From Chrysomallon squamiferum (Eukaryota; Mollusca; Gastropoda; Neomphalida; Peltospiridae), in assembly GCA_012295275.1 (NCBI GenBank), contig CM022669.1, positions 7,723,489 through 7,787,488 of the forward strand: a DNA stretch of 64,000 bases, given 5' to 3'. Shown in pieces: positions 1 to 11,242 of the stretch. The translations under genes and the position numbers were made by a program. The stretch's first letter is position 1. Each line of letters begins with the position of its first letter. The notes under the pieces are model-generated. The model worked only from the letters and a program-made list of their open reading frames with translations, was not told the origin of the DNA and did not search any database.

Positions 1-1104
1 CAAAGGTGCAGTCAAACCAAATGACACAAATCCGAAACTGATCAGATTCATCTTCATGATTACAAGCCATTGTGTATGTTCTTGAGAATTGTATTTATTC
101 TGTTTAACAAAATGTTGAAATTCTAGAAGTGCATTTATGCTCATGAACAATTGAATCCATGTTTTATTTATTCAACCTGCACTCCCAATAAATTTCCAAA
201 GTACATCTATATCAATGGTTACATTGTTGTTTTTTTTATCATTTTTTTAAATCCTTGACAGAAATCTTTTTCTGGTTTCATCAGATTGTCTGTAACACAC
301 ATATATTCTTGGATCCAGATATTTTGATTTGTTCTTCATCCGATATGGAAAAATGCAAATTTGATAAAATTTGCCTGCAAAAATTCACATTAATAATTTT
401 CAATTTTTTTTATAATAAAAATGATTACATCACATGCAAATATTATATTTACTTTCCATGGAAAAAAGTATTGCATAATGTAAATGTATTATTTTTAGTT
501 TCCATCAAATTAGCTATTAATGAAGACAGAAGTAATCTATCATTTGTGTTAATTATTATTTTATTAATAACTATATGTACAGGTAAAATCTGTAATTTAC
601 TATTAGAACTGATTGATACTTAATTTTTTAATAAGTTTTATTTTGTCAAAAAGATATTTTCCTGTAAACAAGAAACACACATCCTCTTCTTTGGCAAATA
701 ATTTTCTGAGATTATTTTTATTACAGACAGAAATATGACATTAAGTTAGGAATGATGATTATTGTTGAATATTTCAGTTAATCTACAAAATAGTAAAAGT
801 AATGAAATAAAAATGAGTAACAATTTTTTTTTTTTATTAATGTCATGTTTGTCTTTTTGTAAATTTTATTAAGAAATCTCTGGAGAAATTACTGAACTGT
901 TTTGTGGGGTGTTTTTTGTTGCTGTTTTTTAAAAATACTGAAGGTTCATTTAATGTCCATCATGAAACAGTTTATAATAAAGTTAATTGTTAGTGATTGT
1001 TACAAAACCTTAATAATACTTGCTTCAGTTCAACTTCAAATATGCAGTAAAAACACAAATGAAAAAAAAAAATCAACCAAAAAAATCTTGAACGTAAGAA
1101 AATA

Positions 1105-1110
1105 TTTATT
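1105..1110 (-). terminator. Candidate CCT3 polyadenylation signal
   Basis: Minus-strand AATAAA about 210 nt after the CCT3 stop. Other AATAAA and ATTAAA matches occur nearby (ATTAAA at 1278-1273; AATAAA near 870), so this is one plausible choice in a very AT-rich 3' flank. Confidence 0.35.
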
Positions 1111-1270
1111 TGACACACTACAAAAGAAGAATTTTGATGAAAAGCAGGATTTTTATATGATTTGTATATTTTTTTAAATAAGGATGTACATTGCTGACTG
1201 AATTTCAAAGATGACAAACAAAAAAAAAATGAGGAATATAGCAATTGCTGAGTTTCCTGTCCTTCATATA

Positions 1271-1308
1271 CATTTAATATTCTTGTAAAAATTTAAGAAT
1301 ATTAAATG
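1271..1308 (-). repeat. Perfect 14-bp inverted repeat in the CCT3 3'UTR
   Basis: Arms 1271-1284 (CATTTAATATTCTT) and 1295-1308 are exact reverse complements around a 10-base loop. In the CCT3 transcript the hairpin would begin 11 nt after the stop codon. The stem is almost all A-T. It could influence mRNA stability, 3'-end formation or transcription of the opposite strand; no function is proven. Confidence 0.8.
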
Positions 1309-1319
1309 TTTTGGTGGTT

Positions 1320-1430
1320 TTAATCCTCTGCTCCTGTTGTTTGGGCTGGTTCGGAAGATGCTGCTCCTGCATCAGACTGTTTCTTGGTGCCTGAGACAAT
1401 GTCATCAATTCTCAGAAGTAACATGGCAGT
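1320..1430 (-). CDS. CCT3: CCT3 coding exon 17, with stop
   Basis: 111 bp including TAA (1322-1320), residues 510-545. [14 protein letters not shown] is the conserved last helix. The remaining tail, about 22 residues, is Ser/Ala/Gln/Thr-rich and ends GAED. Acceptor TCACTTCAG. Confidence 0.95.
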   Translation of the reverse strand, partial: TAMLLLRIDDIVSGTKKQSDAGAASSEPAQTTGAED

Positions 1431-4400
1431 CTGAAGTGAACAGAACAGTTACAAGTTTCAGTGTTTTCATCAGTTTATGTTCAATACCAATGTGCATTCT
1501 CAGACATTTTAAAAAAAAAAATTTTAAAACACATCTTGAATACTGAGTTAATTATTTTCAAAATTGTCATTTTTAATAATTTCTTTAGCCAACTTATTAC
1601 ACATTTAGAAAAAATTTCCAGATAAAATGATTTAAATTTGACCACAAACACACATTTAACATTATCCAAATTCTTTAATAAACTTCTGCTACAAGAAGAC
1701 AACATTCAGTACCTTTTAACAGTAATACATAGGTTTTGAAATTTCACTATATAAAAATAATTACCTCAATGGCAGCCTTGAACACTTGGTATTTCACCGA
1801 GATTGGTTCCCAAACCTGATATTCTTTCATGTCAACTATATTACCATTAGTACCATCAATACCCCAAGTGGTGCAGTTTGGCTGTGCATGTTTAGCCTGG
1901 AACAATAACAAAATTTAATTGTTTAGTATCATCTCACATTTTTATATTAAATGCAATGTTTCATGAATATAAATGTTATTCCAGACAGATCATTTTCATC
2001 AAATGTTGGGCTACTGTTGATGACTGATATGAACAGATCTTTCAAGGAATTTGTCCCCCCTCCCCACTAAATAAAATAACCGTGTTGGGACTGATTAGAA
2101 TATACACATCTGAAAAGACCAATTCCGTAACCCAACAAATCTCTTGAAAAAATGTTACTCAGCAATCTACGGTTGTCTAATAATGTGGAAATTACCTAAT
2201 AACAAATGTAATATTTATTGCCACCTAACACAACATGAGCTCCTGACAAGTACTAACCCGCAGTGCAGTCAGTGTTCTGATGGCACTAGCTCCACAGTTC
2301 TGTATCAGAGTTCTAGGACAAATCTCTAAAGCTCTTGACACAGCTCGATAAGGCCACTGGTGGATTCCTGTGATACTCTTAGCTTTCTCATTCAAGGCCT
2401 GGAAAATGAACAAAAATTATATATCATGACATCATGAATTTAAATTATCATATATATATATATTTTTTGTACAGTCAACACATTTAATTTTATTCCATTT
2501 ATAATCTGTAGATCACGGGTAAATGTAAAACGTGCAATAAAATGAAAACAGATTGTGTCTGCCTGTATGCCTGTCAGTATTGAGAATATGTGTGACAGAA
2601 TGTTCTGTATGTTACCTGTGCCAATGCCATCTCCGTGGCTCCACCACCTGGCACCAACTGTGGATTGACCATCACATTTCTGGCCACATTCATAGCATCC
2701 TGCAGATTACGTTCAACTTCATTCAGAATATCTTTACTAGCTCCACGCAGCAGAATTGTACAAGCTTTGGGCTCTTTGCACTCAACAAGGAATGTGAAAT
2801 AGCTAGGAAACAGATATATGAAATAAAAATTAACTTGAATAAAATAAACTTTTTTTATTACCATTTCGAAAAAGATAACAAAATTTAATATTTAAAAATC
2901 TATTAAAAACAACAGAAAAAAACGTATTAATTAAAATTTAAAAACTAAAATTATTAATAATATCCAATTCTTTTTTATTCAAAAAAAATGTTTTAGAAAA
3001 AGATTGCAGATCGACTAACAATTTCTTTTAACTGATGTAAGTATCCAGGATAATTATTTATCTAAAATAATAGTTAAGTATATCTCTTTTTAACCAAATT
3101 TAATATTTAAAAATCTTAAAAAAACCCATCCCCCCCCAAAAAGTTAATTTAAATTTAAAAAAACAAAACAATCTTCATTTTAAAAAAATTGTTTTTAAAA
3201 AATATCGGCTTACACAACTACTAACAACTGATATGTTTATCTAAAATAACAGTTAAGTGTATCTGTTTTCTAACAACTTACTCATCTCCTATTTTCTCAA
3301 TTTCAAACAGACCACACCCTGTTCCTAAGTCATCTTCACATATCTCATCTGTCCTGTTGGCTATGGTTGCTCCACATGCTCTGAATAACAGCAACATTCT
3401 TTTTTAAACATACTGACCAACAGTTGGAATGATATTAGTAAATTCTTAAAAACATTAGAAATACTACTGATAAAAATTATGAAACAGTTAAAAAAAAAGA
3501 AAAAAAAATTTAAAAAATAACTTGAGCTGGAATGACAAAAGAATTTTTTTTTTAAAACAGAAGAAAAACTGTAAAATAATCGAATAAACTATGATGCTGT
3601 ATTTTTTAACATATCCTGACCAAAATTTCAAAAGACAAAACAAATTTTTTAAAAAGAGAGAACATTTCTAGTAAAAATAAACAAAATACATGAATCCACA
3701 TCTATGTGTTATTTTGTGAAATATTACAATGTGTCTTAACTTCAATAATAAAAAGTAGATCAGTGTAATAACCTGGCTATCCTGTTGTTGTCAGATTTTC
3801 GCACTCTCCTGATGACACTGACTCCAGCCTTGACAAAGAAGTGCTGTGCCAAGTCAGACACTCCTTTCTCTGTGATGATTAGATCAGGTTTAAATGCTAG
3901 TATTTCATTACACATCTTCTTTATGTATTCTTCCTCAAGCTGCAGAAGCCGTCTGAAATATAAATTTTTATTATGCAATAAACCCCAGTTTCCTTGATCA
4001 TACTATCTGTTTACATTCACATATAGGGTAATAATAATATTAGCACATGATGAGTATATATGGGTGAAACAATTTAACATTATGGGAGTCATGTTATGTT
4101 TTATTTTATTCTAACTGTTAAAATGTGTGTTTCTGAATTGAGCAGCAAACTATAAAATAACCACCTTCCTGAATATAAATCTGAATATAAACAGCATAAT
4201 ATTAAAGCATATTTTTATACAAAATAAACAAAAAAGAAAAAGAAATCAACAGTTTTGGTGAAATGCTATATTATTTATCTTTTTAAGACATTAACTAACT
4301 TAAAATTATTATTTGAAAATAAGTTGTAAAAATAGTGACTTACGAGAAATCCTCCTCTTTTGTTATTTCCACATTTGTCTATGGATGAAAAAGGAAACAC

Positions 4401-6767
4401 TTTTCAAGAAAATGGTTTAAATATTTATAACACATCATAAAAGTTTATATGGATTCTGCTTCACCTAATAAATAAATTACATAAATAATAGGAATAAATA
4501 AACATGAGGAATCCTTTATATAATTTTGATTAGCATCCTCTTTCCTATTACCAGTTACAGTCTTTCATATTCTTATCCTCGTAAGAAAAGTAAAGTACAA
4601 GTAAAGTAAATACACCAGTTATGGGAGCACAGCAAATTAATTTTTCCTATAATTATTTAATCAAAACAAGTAAACATACCACACTTTCTCCTTTTTTGTA
4701 TTCTAAGTTACAGTCCAGTAACAGGATTCTAGGGTTAACAATTTTCCTGAAAAAATAAAATAGATAATTTATAAAACAAAAACATTTAAAACAAAAAATG
4801 TTAAGCTAATAATTTAATATTTTTTAAAATAAAATACAGATTCCTTTGGCCTCTTAAAAATTGTTACTGAAAAAAAGAAAAAAGACAGGAGACATTACAA
4901 GAACAGTTAATGACTGTCTACAAGTTAAATATGTAGATTTCAGGATCATTAAAAAGTGTATTGGAAGCTTTATGTATCTCAATGAATATCTTTCAATTTA
5001 AATAAATCACATTATTATAAAATTAACTGTTATTTCCGTTCAGCAAACGTAATTATCTGTTAATAAAGCAGAAGAAATTATTAATAAAATGGTGCTTAAT
5101 GTTCTTTTTGTTTTCTTTTACATGCAAACATTAAATTCAATTCACCTTTTCATTTTGGGATGTGTTACATCTTTGTTGACCATCACTCCTCTCAAAACTC
5201 GAGATTCCTCCAGCAGTCCACCTGGTATCTATGCAATTAAACAGTGCAATGATTGAAAAGGAGAAGGTTTCATATTTTAATATTAATGCTTTGTTACAAA
5301 TTAAACACATTAAATCATACAAACAGTAAATCAACAAGCAACCCAGTCCTACAGCACAAAATACACTTTAAAAAATAAAATTTTAGTCATTTTCAATCGC
5401 TCTAGTCCTATGACCCTTTCCTATGTGAAAATTACTTTACTTACATTTTATATTGGTATTTGGTATTTCAAGTCTATTTCTTTTTTCTTCTTCGTAATTA
5501 AGAAAACAGAAAAAAATCATTATCACTAAGATCTTGCATAATTAAGAAAATGGATTAAACAATCTTTTCTTGTCCTTCTTGAACAATATACATGTCCATA
5601 CTGACTTAATTTCTTTATTTTCAACACTGAGGATTACCTTTTCTATTTTAGCATATCTCTTAATGTCAATTTCCTTCCTGCCATTCTCTTCTAGAGCTAC
5701 TGTTGCTGTGGCATCTAAAGCTATCTGACAGGCCATATCCATCCTGAAATAAAACAAAAAAACTGTCTAACACACTTTAATCAAAATTTGAGTTTTTTTA
5801 TTACCATAATCAATAAATTCAGCACTGGATATATTTAAGTCAGTAATGTAAATTTAATAGATATAAACAGATGGATTCTGTTTTTAGCAGCAGAGGTCCT
5901 ATTGTGTCATTTGGGAAAACCTGAATCAATCAATTAGAATAGAAGATGCCATGATAATTTTTATTATTTCTTGGAAAGAATTTTTTTTTGTTTTTTTAAC
6001 CAAATGTATTCACAACTGTCTAATCATATTCATCAAATTAATCATTACTGTAACCCACTTATTTTAACATACAAACCATTTATTGATGAATTTTGTTCCC
6101 AAACAACTCTTGACAATTTTCAACATTTCTTTTCTGTTTGTGGTATCAACTGGAACACTAAAAAAATAATAATATTTAGTTAAGAGCTTACAAGAATTAA
6201 CTGCTTTTGTTGTTTTCAGTTAGTGCACAATGTATTCTTAACCTAAATATAATTTTCAAAATTATTAAAACCAAAATACAGATAATCTATAGATTAAAAA
6301 GAAGATTCTGTACAGGAAATAAGATATTAACTAATTTATCTTAAAAAAAAAAAAAAAAAAAAAATTAATATTTATAACTTCAACAAATTAAACAACATAC
6401 ACTAGAAATAAAATGGATTCAAATATGAAAATGATTGAAATATTAACTAATATTATTACTGCCAAACCTGATTTTATCCTTCATTACATCAAGCATATCT
6501 TCAAGGGCTTGTCGGAAGGCAGCTATAATCACAGTAGGATGCATCTGTTGTTCCAGGAAAGGTTGTGCTACAGCCAGGACCTCACCAGCTAAAAACAGAA
6601 TCTTATCTTGTCATGTATTTTAAATTCACAATACTTAACGAAGAATAAGAAACAACTAGACAGAAGAATAAGAAGAAACAAGATAGAAGGAAAAGAAGAG
6701 TCAAAAAGAATAGTAAATAAGTTGAAACAAAATATACAAAGAAAGAAATAATAGCAATCACTGAATT

Positions 6768-6829
<62 letters not shown>

Positions 6830-9800
6830 ATGCAGATTTATATCCAGATTAATGAACAAGCTGTTATTTAAAATTGTTCCTCTGGATTTATTTTTTAATC
6901 TAACCAAGAAATGTCAACTGCCATATTACATTCTGTCTTCTAGAATATTATACTTGATTAATCAATATCTGTAGTAATAACTGGAAAAACCAAGCAGCTC
7001 ATATTCTGCTACTTTAGAGAAATGTCAGGAAAGGTCAAAATTAAGGACTGATCTTCAACTATTACAAGTTTACTGATGAAACAGGAATGGGTTTTATAAC
7101 TTTTGGGGGCAATATTTCCTTTCCACTGTGAATATTATCAGATGTACAAGTCTTTTTGTTCTCGCATTATTTGGGCACATTCCATTGCAATGAGCCAGAT
7201 AATTAAAAAATGTCCATATCTCAGTTTTCATTATAAGAAAAATTTGCCTCAGCAATAAAAGCAATTTATATTTATGACTTTACCTAAGTAAATAGAAAAA
7301 TACCACAGCTAAAAGAATCATGCAGTGATAACTTAGTGTCCTACATAAAATTAATACAATCAGGTGAAGAAAATGTGCGAGATATAATTAATCTGTTGAT
7401 TAAAAAAGAAAAAGTAACAATTTTTTTTTTTTTTTAAATTAAAAAAAAAGAAATAAAATCAACTCACCCAAAATAATGACAGACTTAGTACCATCACCAG
7501 TTTCTTCATCCTGAGTGCGTGCAACTTCTATCATAGATTTGGCTGCTGGATGTTTCACATTTATCTACCAACATCATAAAATATAAAAATAATAATCAAC
7601 AACATGTGTAGAACAAAAGAAAATATTAAATATTGTTAAACATATGTGACTCTAAAAACTATACTAATAATAATATATGGATTACAAATGTGTAATCAAC
7701 ACAAAAAAATACACTGACCTAATGTCATGTTACAGCTCAAACTAATCAATGTTTTGACTGACAAAAAGTTCATAAAAATAAAGTGTGACATGCGGTAGAA
7801 AATAAAATAAAATAATATGTATTTCTGCTATTAAATCAATTTTGTTTAAATTTTTATTTTTTTTATTTCTAATATTAATATTATTATTATTATTTAAATT
7901 ATTATTAAAATCCACAGCATGCAGCTCTATTCCAAATTCTATAAAAAATAAATAATAAAATAGAAAAAATATGAAACCAAAAAAACAACAACATAGCACA
8001 TCACTTCTTAGCAAAGATAATCAGATATTGAATATTTTTAATTATTCCATCAGGAAGTCATTACTGATGTGCAGTCTCGAACTTGATTTCCTGACAGAAA
8101 TAAACATCAGATTTCACAAGTACAAACACACGCCTCACCTCTCTCAATATTGCATTGCCGTCGTTGGTCATAACAATGCCTCCCATGGGATCCATCAGCA
8201 TCTGAAACAATCAGTAAACTAATTCAAATGATAAGCAATGGGAAAGCACAAATTCTTCCCATGCACATTAAATAGTGGGACATGTTCAGTGGTAAATGAG
8301 AAACTGAAATTTTTTCTGAAATTCAGGATAACTAGATTTGCTTTTTACTTTTCTTTATATATGTATATATACATATTTATCTGAATGTTTCACTGAACAA
8401 TTAATCTAAATAGTTATTACTTGTATAATTACATGCTTGCATCAGAATCAAATGCACAACTGTAACTATCACTTATTTTTCTTCTCGTTTTTCCAGCCAA
8501 AAACAAGCAACCCTCCTATCATGGAATAAACATTTTCCATGATTAAAAAGTTAAAAAACAGAACAGCCGAAAGAAAGACAATCTCTGCAAATACTAAACA
8601 TATTACTACTGACTAGTAATAATTTTAGAAAGATGTATATGCAGCCTATCAGCTGCTGTACAAATGCATGCAATCAATGTCAATGACTTTATTCTCATAA
8701 ACTGTAGGATTACAGTGATAGAGAATAATGTAATATATATATGTTATAACAATTAAAATGCACGTATGGAAATTTAATGTGGAGGACATACTCACACACA
8801 GAGCTCTTATTAACAGACAGAGCTTATCAGTGTTAATAAAAACAACACCAAACAGTTCATTAACACAGCTGCAGGGATCATTGCCTGTATTGATCAGAAA
8901 TATACTGCATGAAAGGAGATCAACAGCAGACAAACACAGCATTCATCAGAGATTAAAAACACAGACAGCAGCAATCAAAACTTTTATAGTTCAGCTGTTA
9001 GTGCTAATGGAAACATTGGTCCACTTGATGGCATAATCATACATGTAAGTGTATGCAGTTTAACTGTCATAAAGAAATACTGCCCAAGGTGTAAAGAATA
9101 ACGACTTGTTATTTATGGAGTAACCTTTAAAATAGACCCACTAATAAGCATTTTGGAGAAAAAAATGATTTTTTTCTTTTTCTTTTTTTTAGCCTTTGTG
9201 CCAAGTTGTTATATGCAGATGTACATCACCTACAGGTATTACTATTGATGTTGCTGTTGCTGGAACTGTTGTTTCAAAGGATTATGTGAAAAACATTTGT
9301 TGCTTATCTCCAGAAGAAAAGGATTATATCCATACTGAGATATAAAAATGGATCTTACAAGTCTAAGCTGTTTATAAAATTATTTTAAATAAAAGAAACA
9401 ATGGATTTTTTTTTGTCTACAAATATCTGCATCTTCTGAACACTGACAAACATCACTAATTTAATCAATCAACAGAATTTTGTGATTATATGAGAAAGAT
9501 TAATCATTTATAATTCAGATGAAACATGTGGAAGAGCAATTTATTTAATGGTGATGAATGTATTTAAGCTATACTTCTCATTTAAATTACTGTGAATTGT
9601 AACCTAAGCATGTTCATTACAGTAACGAGTTTTGATTCAAAACAAGTTATCCGAATTAAACTGGGATAGTTTTGTGAGTGATTAATATCAGACTCAAGTT
9701 CATCTCTGAAGAGACCTAAAAGAAGCCATGTTACTTTGCTGCAGCTCAGGTAAAAATACACTTAAATTTTACTTGTGTCCTATTCATGTCATTGATGTAT

Positions 9801-11211
9801 CTCTTTTCATATTGCATTTTATTTCTGTTTTAATTTTCAAATGGTAATAAAATATGAAATATATGGTCACATTTACATACTATTCTCTTTTTTTGAATAT
9901 TCCTGTTGCATGTGGTGTATATAGGTTTATAGCAGTTTAAACTAACAAAAATCAAATGGTTCACATCTGCAGCAGTACTGCATTCCACTTCCCCCTAGCC
10001 CCCAACAGAATGTTTGAACAACTGTTAATCAGAATATGCATTTGTTAACATCATTTCTGTTGTACCAGTATGTAATGTATGCTAAAAATTATAATATATA
10101 AAATGTATATGAATAATAAAAGATCTGAATCCAATGCAAAATATAATAACAGATAAAAGAAAAAAGAGAAACAATCCAATATGATCAAATTTAATTTGTA
10201 ACGTGTGTGCAAAATACACTTTATAAGTTTATTTCTTATTCATTAATAACATACAAAATTAACTGTAAGCACAAACACACAAATTACTGTCCAATATCTT
10301 TTTGTAAAAAGAAAAGACTATCAAAGTTCTTTTATTTGCTAAACGTGATTTTTAAAAAGATTACTGCTCTACAAGGTTCATTTTTCAATGAAAATGCAAA
10401 ATATAGTCACATGTTTAATCAATTTTCCTTGTATACATAACTTACTGTTATTATCTGATTCATTGCTATAATTCTGCCACTGTAGTCTCAAAAAAAAAGG
10501 TGTGTAACCATACAAACAAATATGTCATTTGACACATTCTATTATTTATTCAGAACTGATTTAAAAAACATTTTGTCATTTAAAAAAAATTACTATTGTA
10601 TTTGGTAATGTTAATGATAGTGTTTTTTAAATAGTTATTTTGTATGTAATGACACTTTATGTAATGAAATACGGTGACTTTAACTGCTATTATCATAGAA
10701 TAAGAATGTTTTCTGCCATTTAACAATGTTTATCATTCTTATTTAAGTGACAATTTTTTTAAAGTGAAAAGCTTGGTCTTCTAATGCAGTGAGAAAAACA
10801 AGTAGTCTGATATTAACAATATACATAAGCATGCAAACAAAATATAAGATTATAAAGTTTAAAAATACATTAACAATTGTGAACTGAACAAAACCTGTTA
10901 ATTTAAAATAATGCACATGCATATCTGAAATCAGAATAATGAAAGTTTGGTCATTTTTTGTATTTTCATTAAACAAAAATTGTTCTGCACTATTTAAAAA
11001 AGCATGATACAGAGCTCCAGATAATTTTCAGATCCACTGAATATTTAACTCCATTATTCTGATTACAACACCAACTCAAACCCTATCAAAATATCACAAT
11101 TCATGAAGCTTTGGGAAAGCATAGGAAAGGTTAGAGATCTACCAAAGAGTCCATCTAAATAAGATTTTATTCTAGGCCAACTTTTTAATGACAGAATCAA
11201 ACAAATGACTC

Positions 11212-11242
<31 letters not shown>

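Larger units (their letters stand above)
1..1319. other. CCT3 3'UTR and downstream flank
   Basis: AT-rich sequence without a supported gene. It contains the CCT3 3'UTR (nearest the stop), the hairpin and candidate poly(A) signals. Open frames here (such as 255-623) are stop-poor by chance in AT-rich DNA and have no recognisable motifs. Confidence 0.6.

Noticed and set aside
8758-9036. 92-codon plus-strand frame in CCT3 intron 3
   Set aside because: The stop comes before the only good donor nearby; the frame that reaches the donor is a different one. No family recognised.
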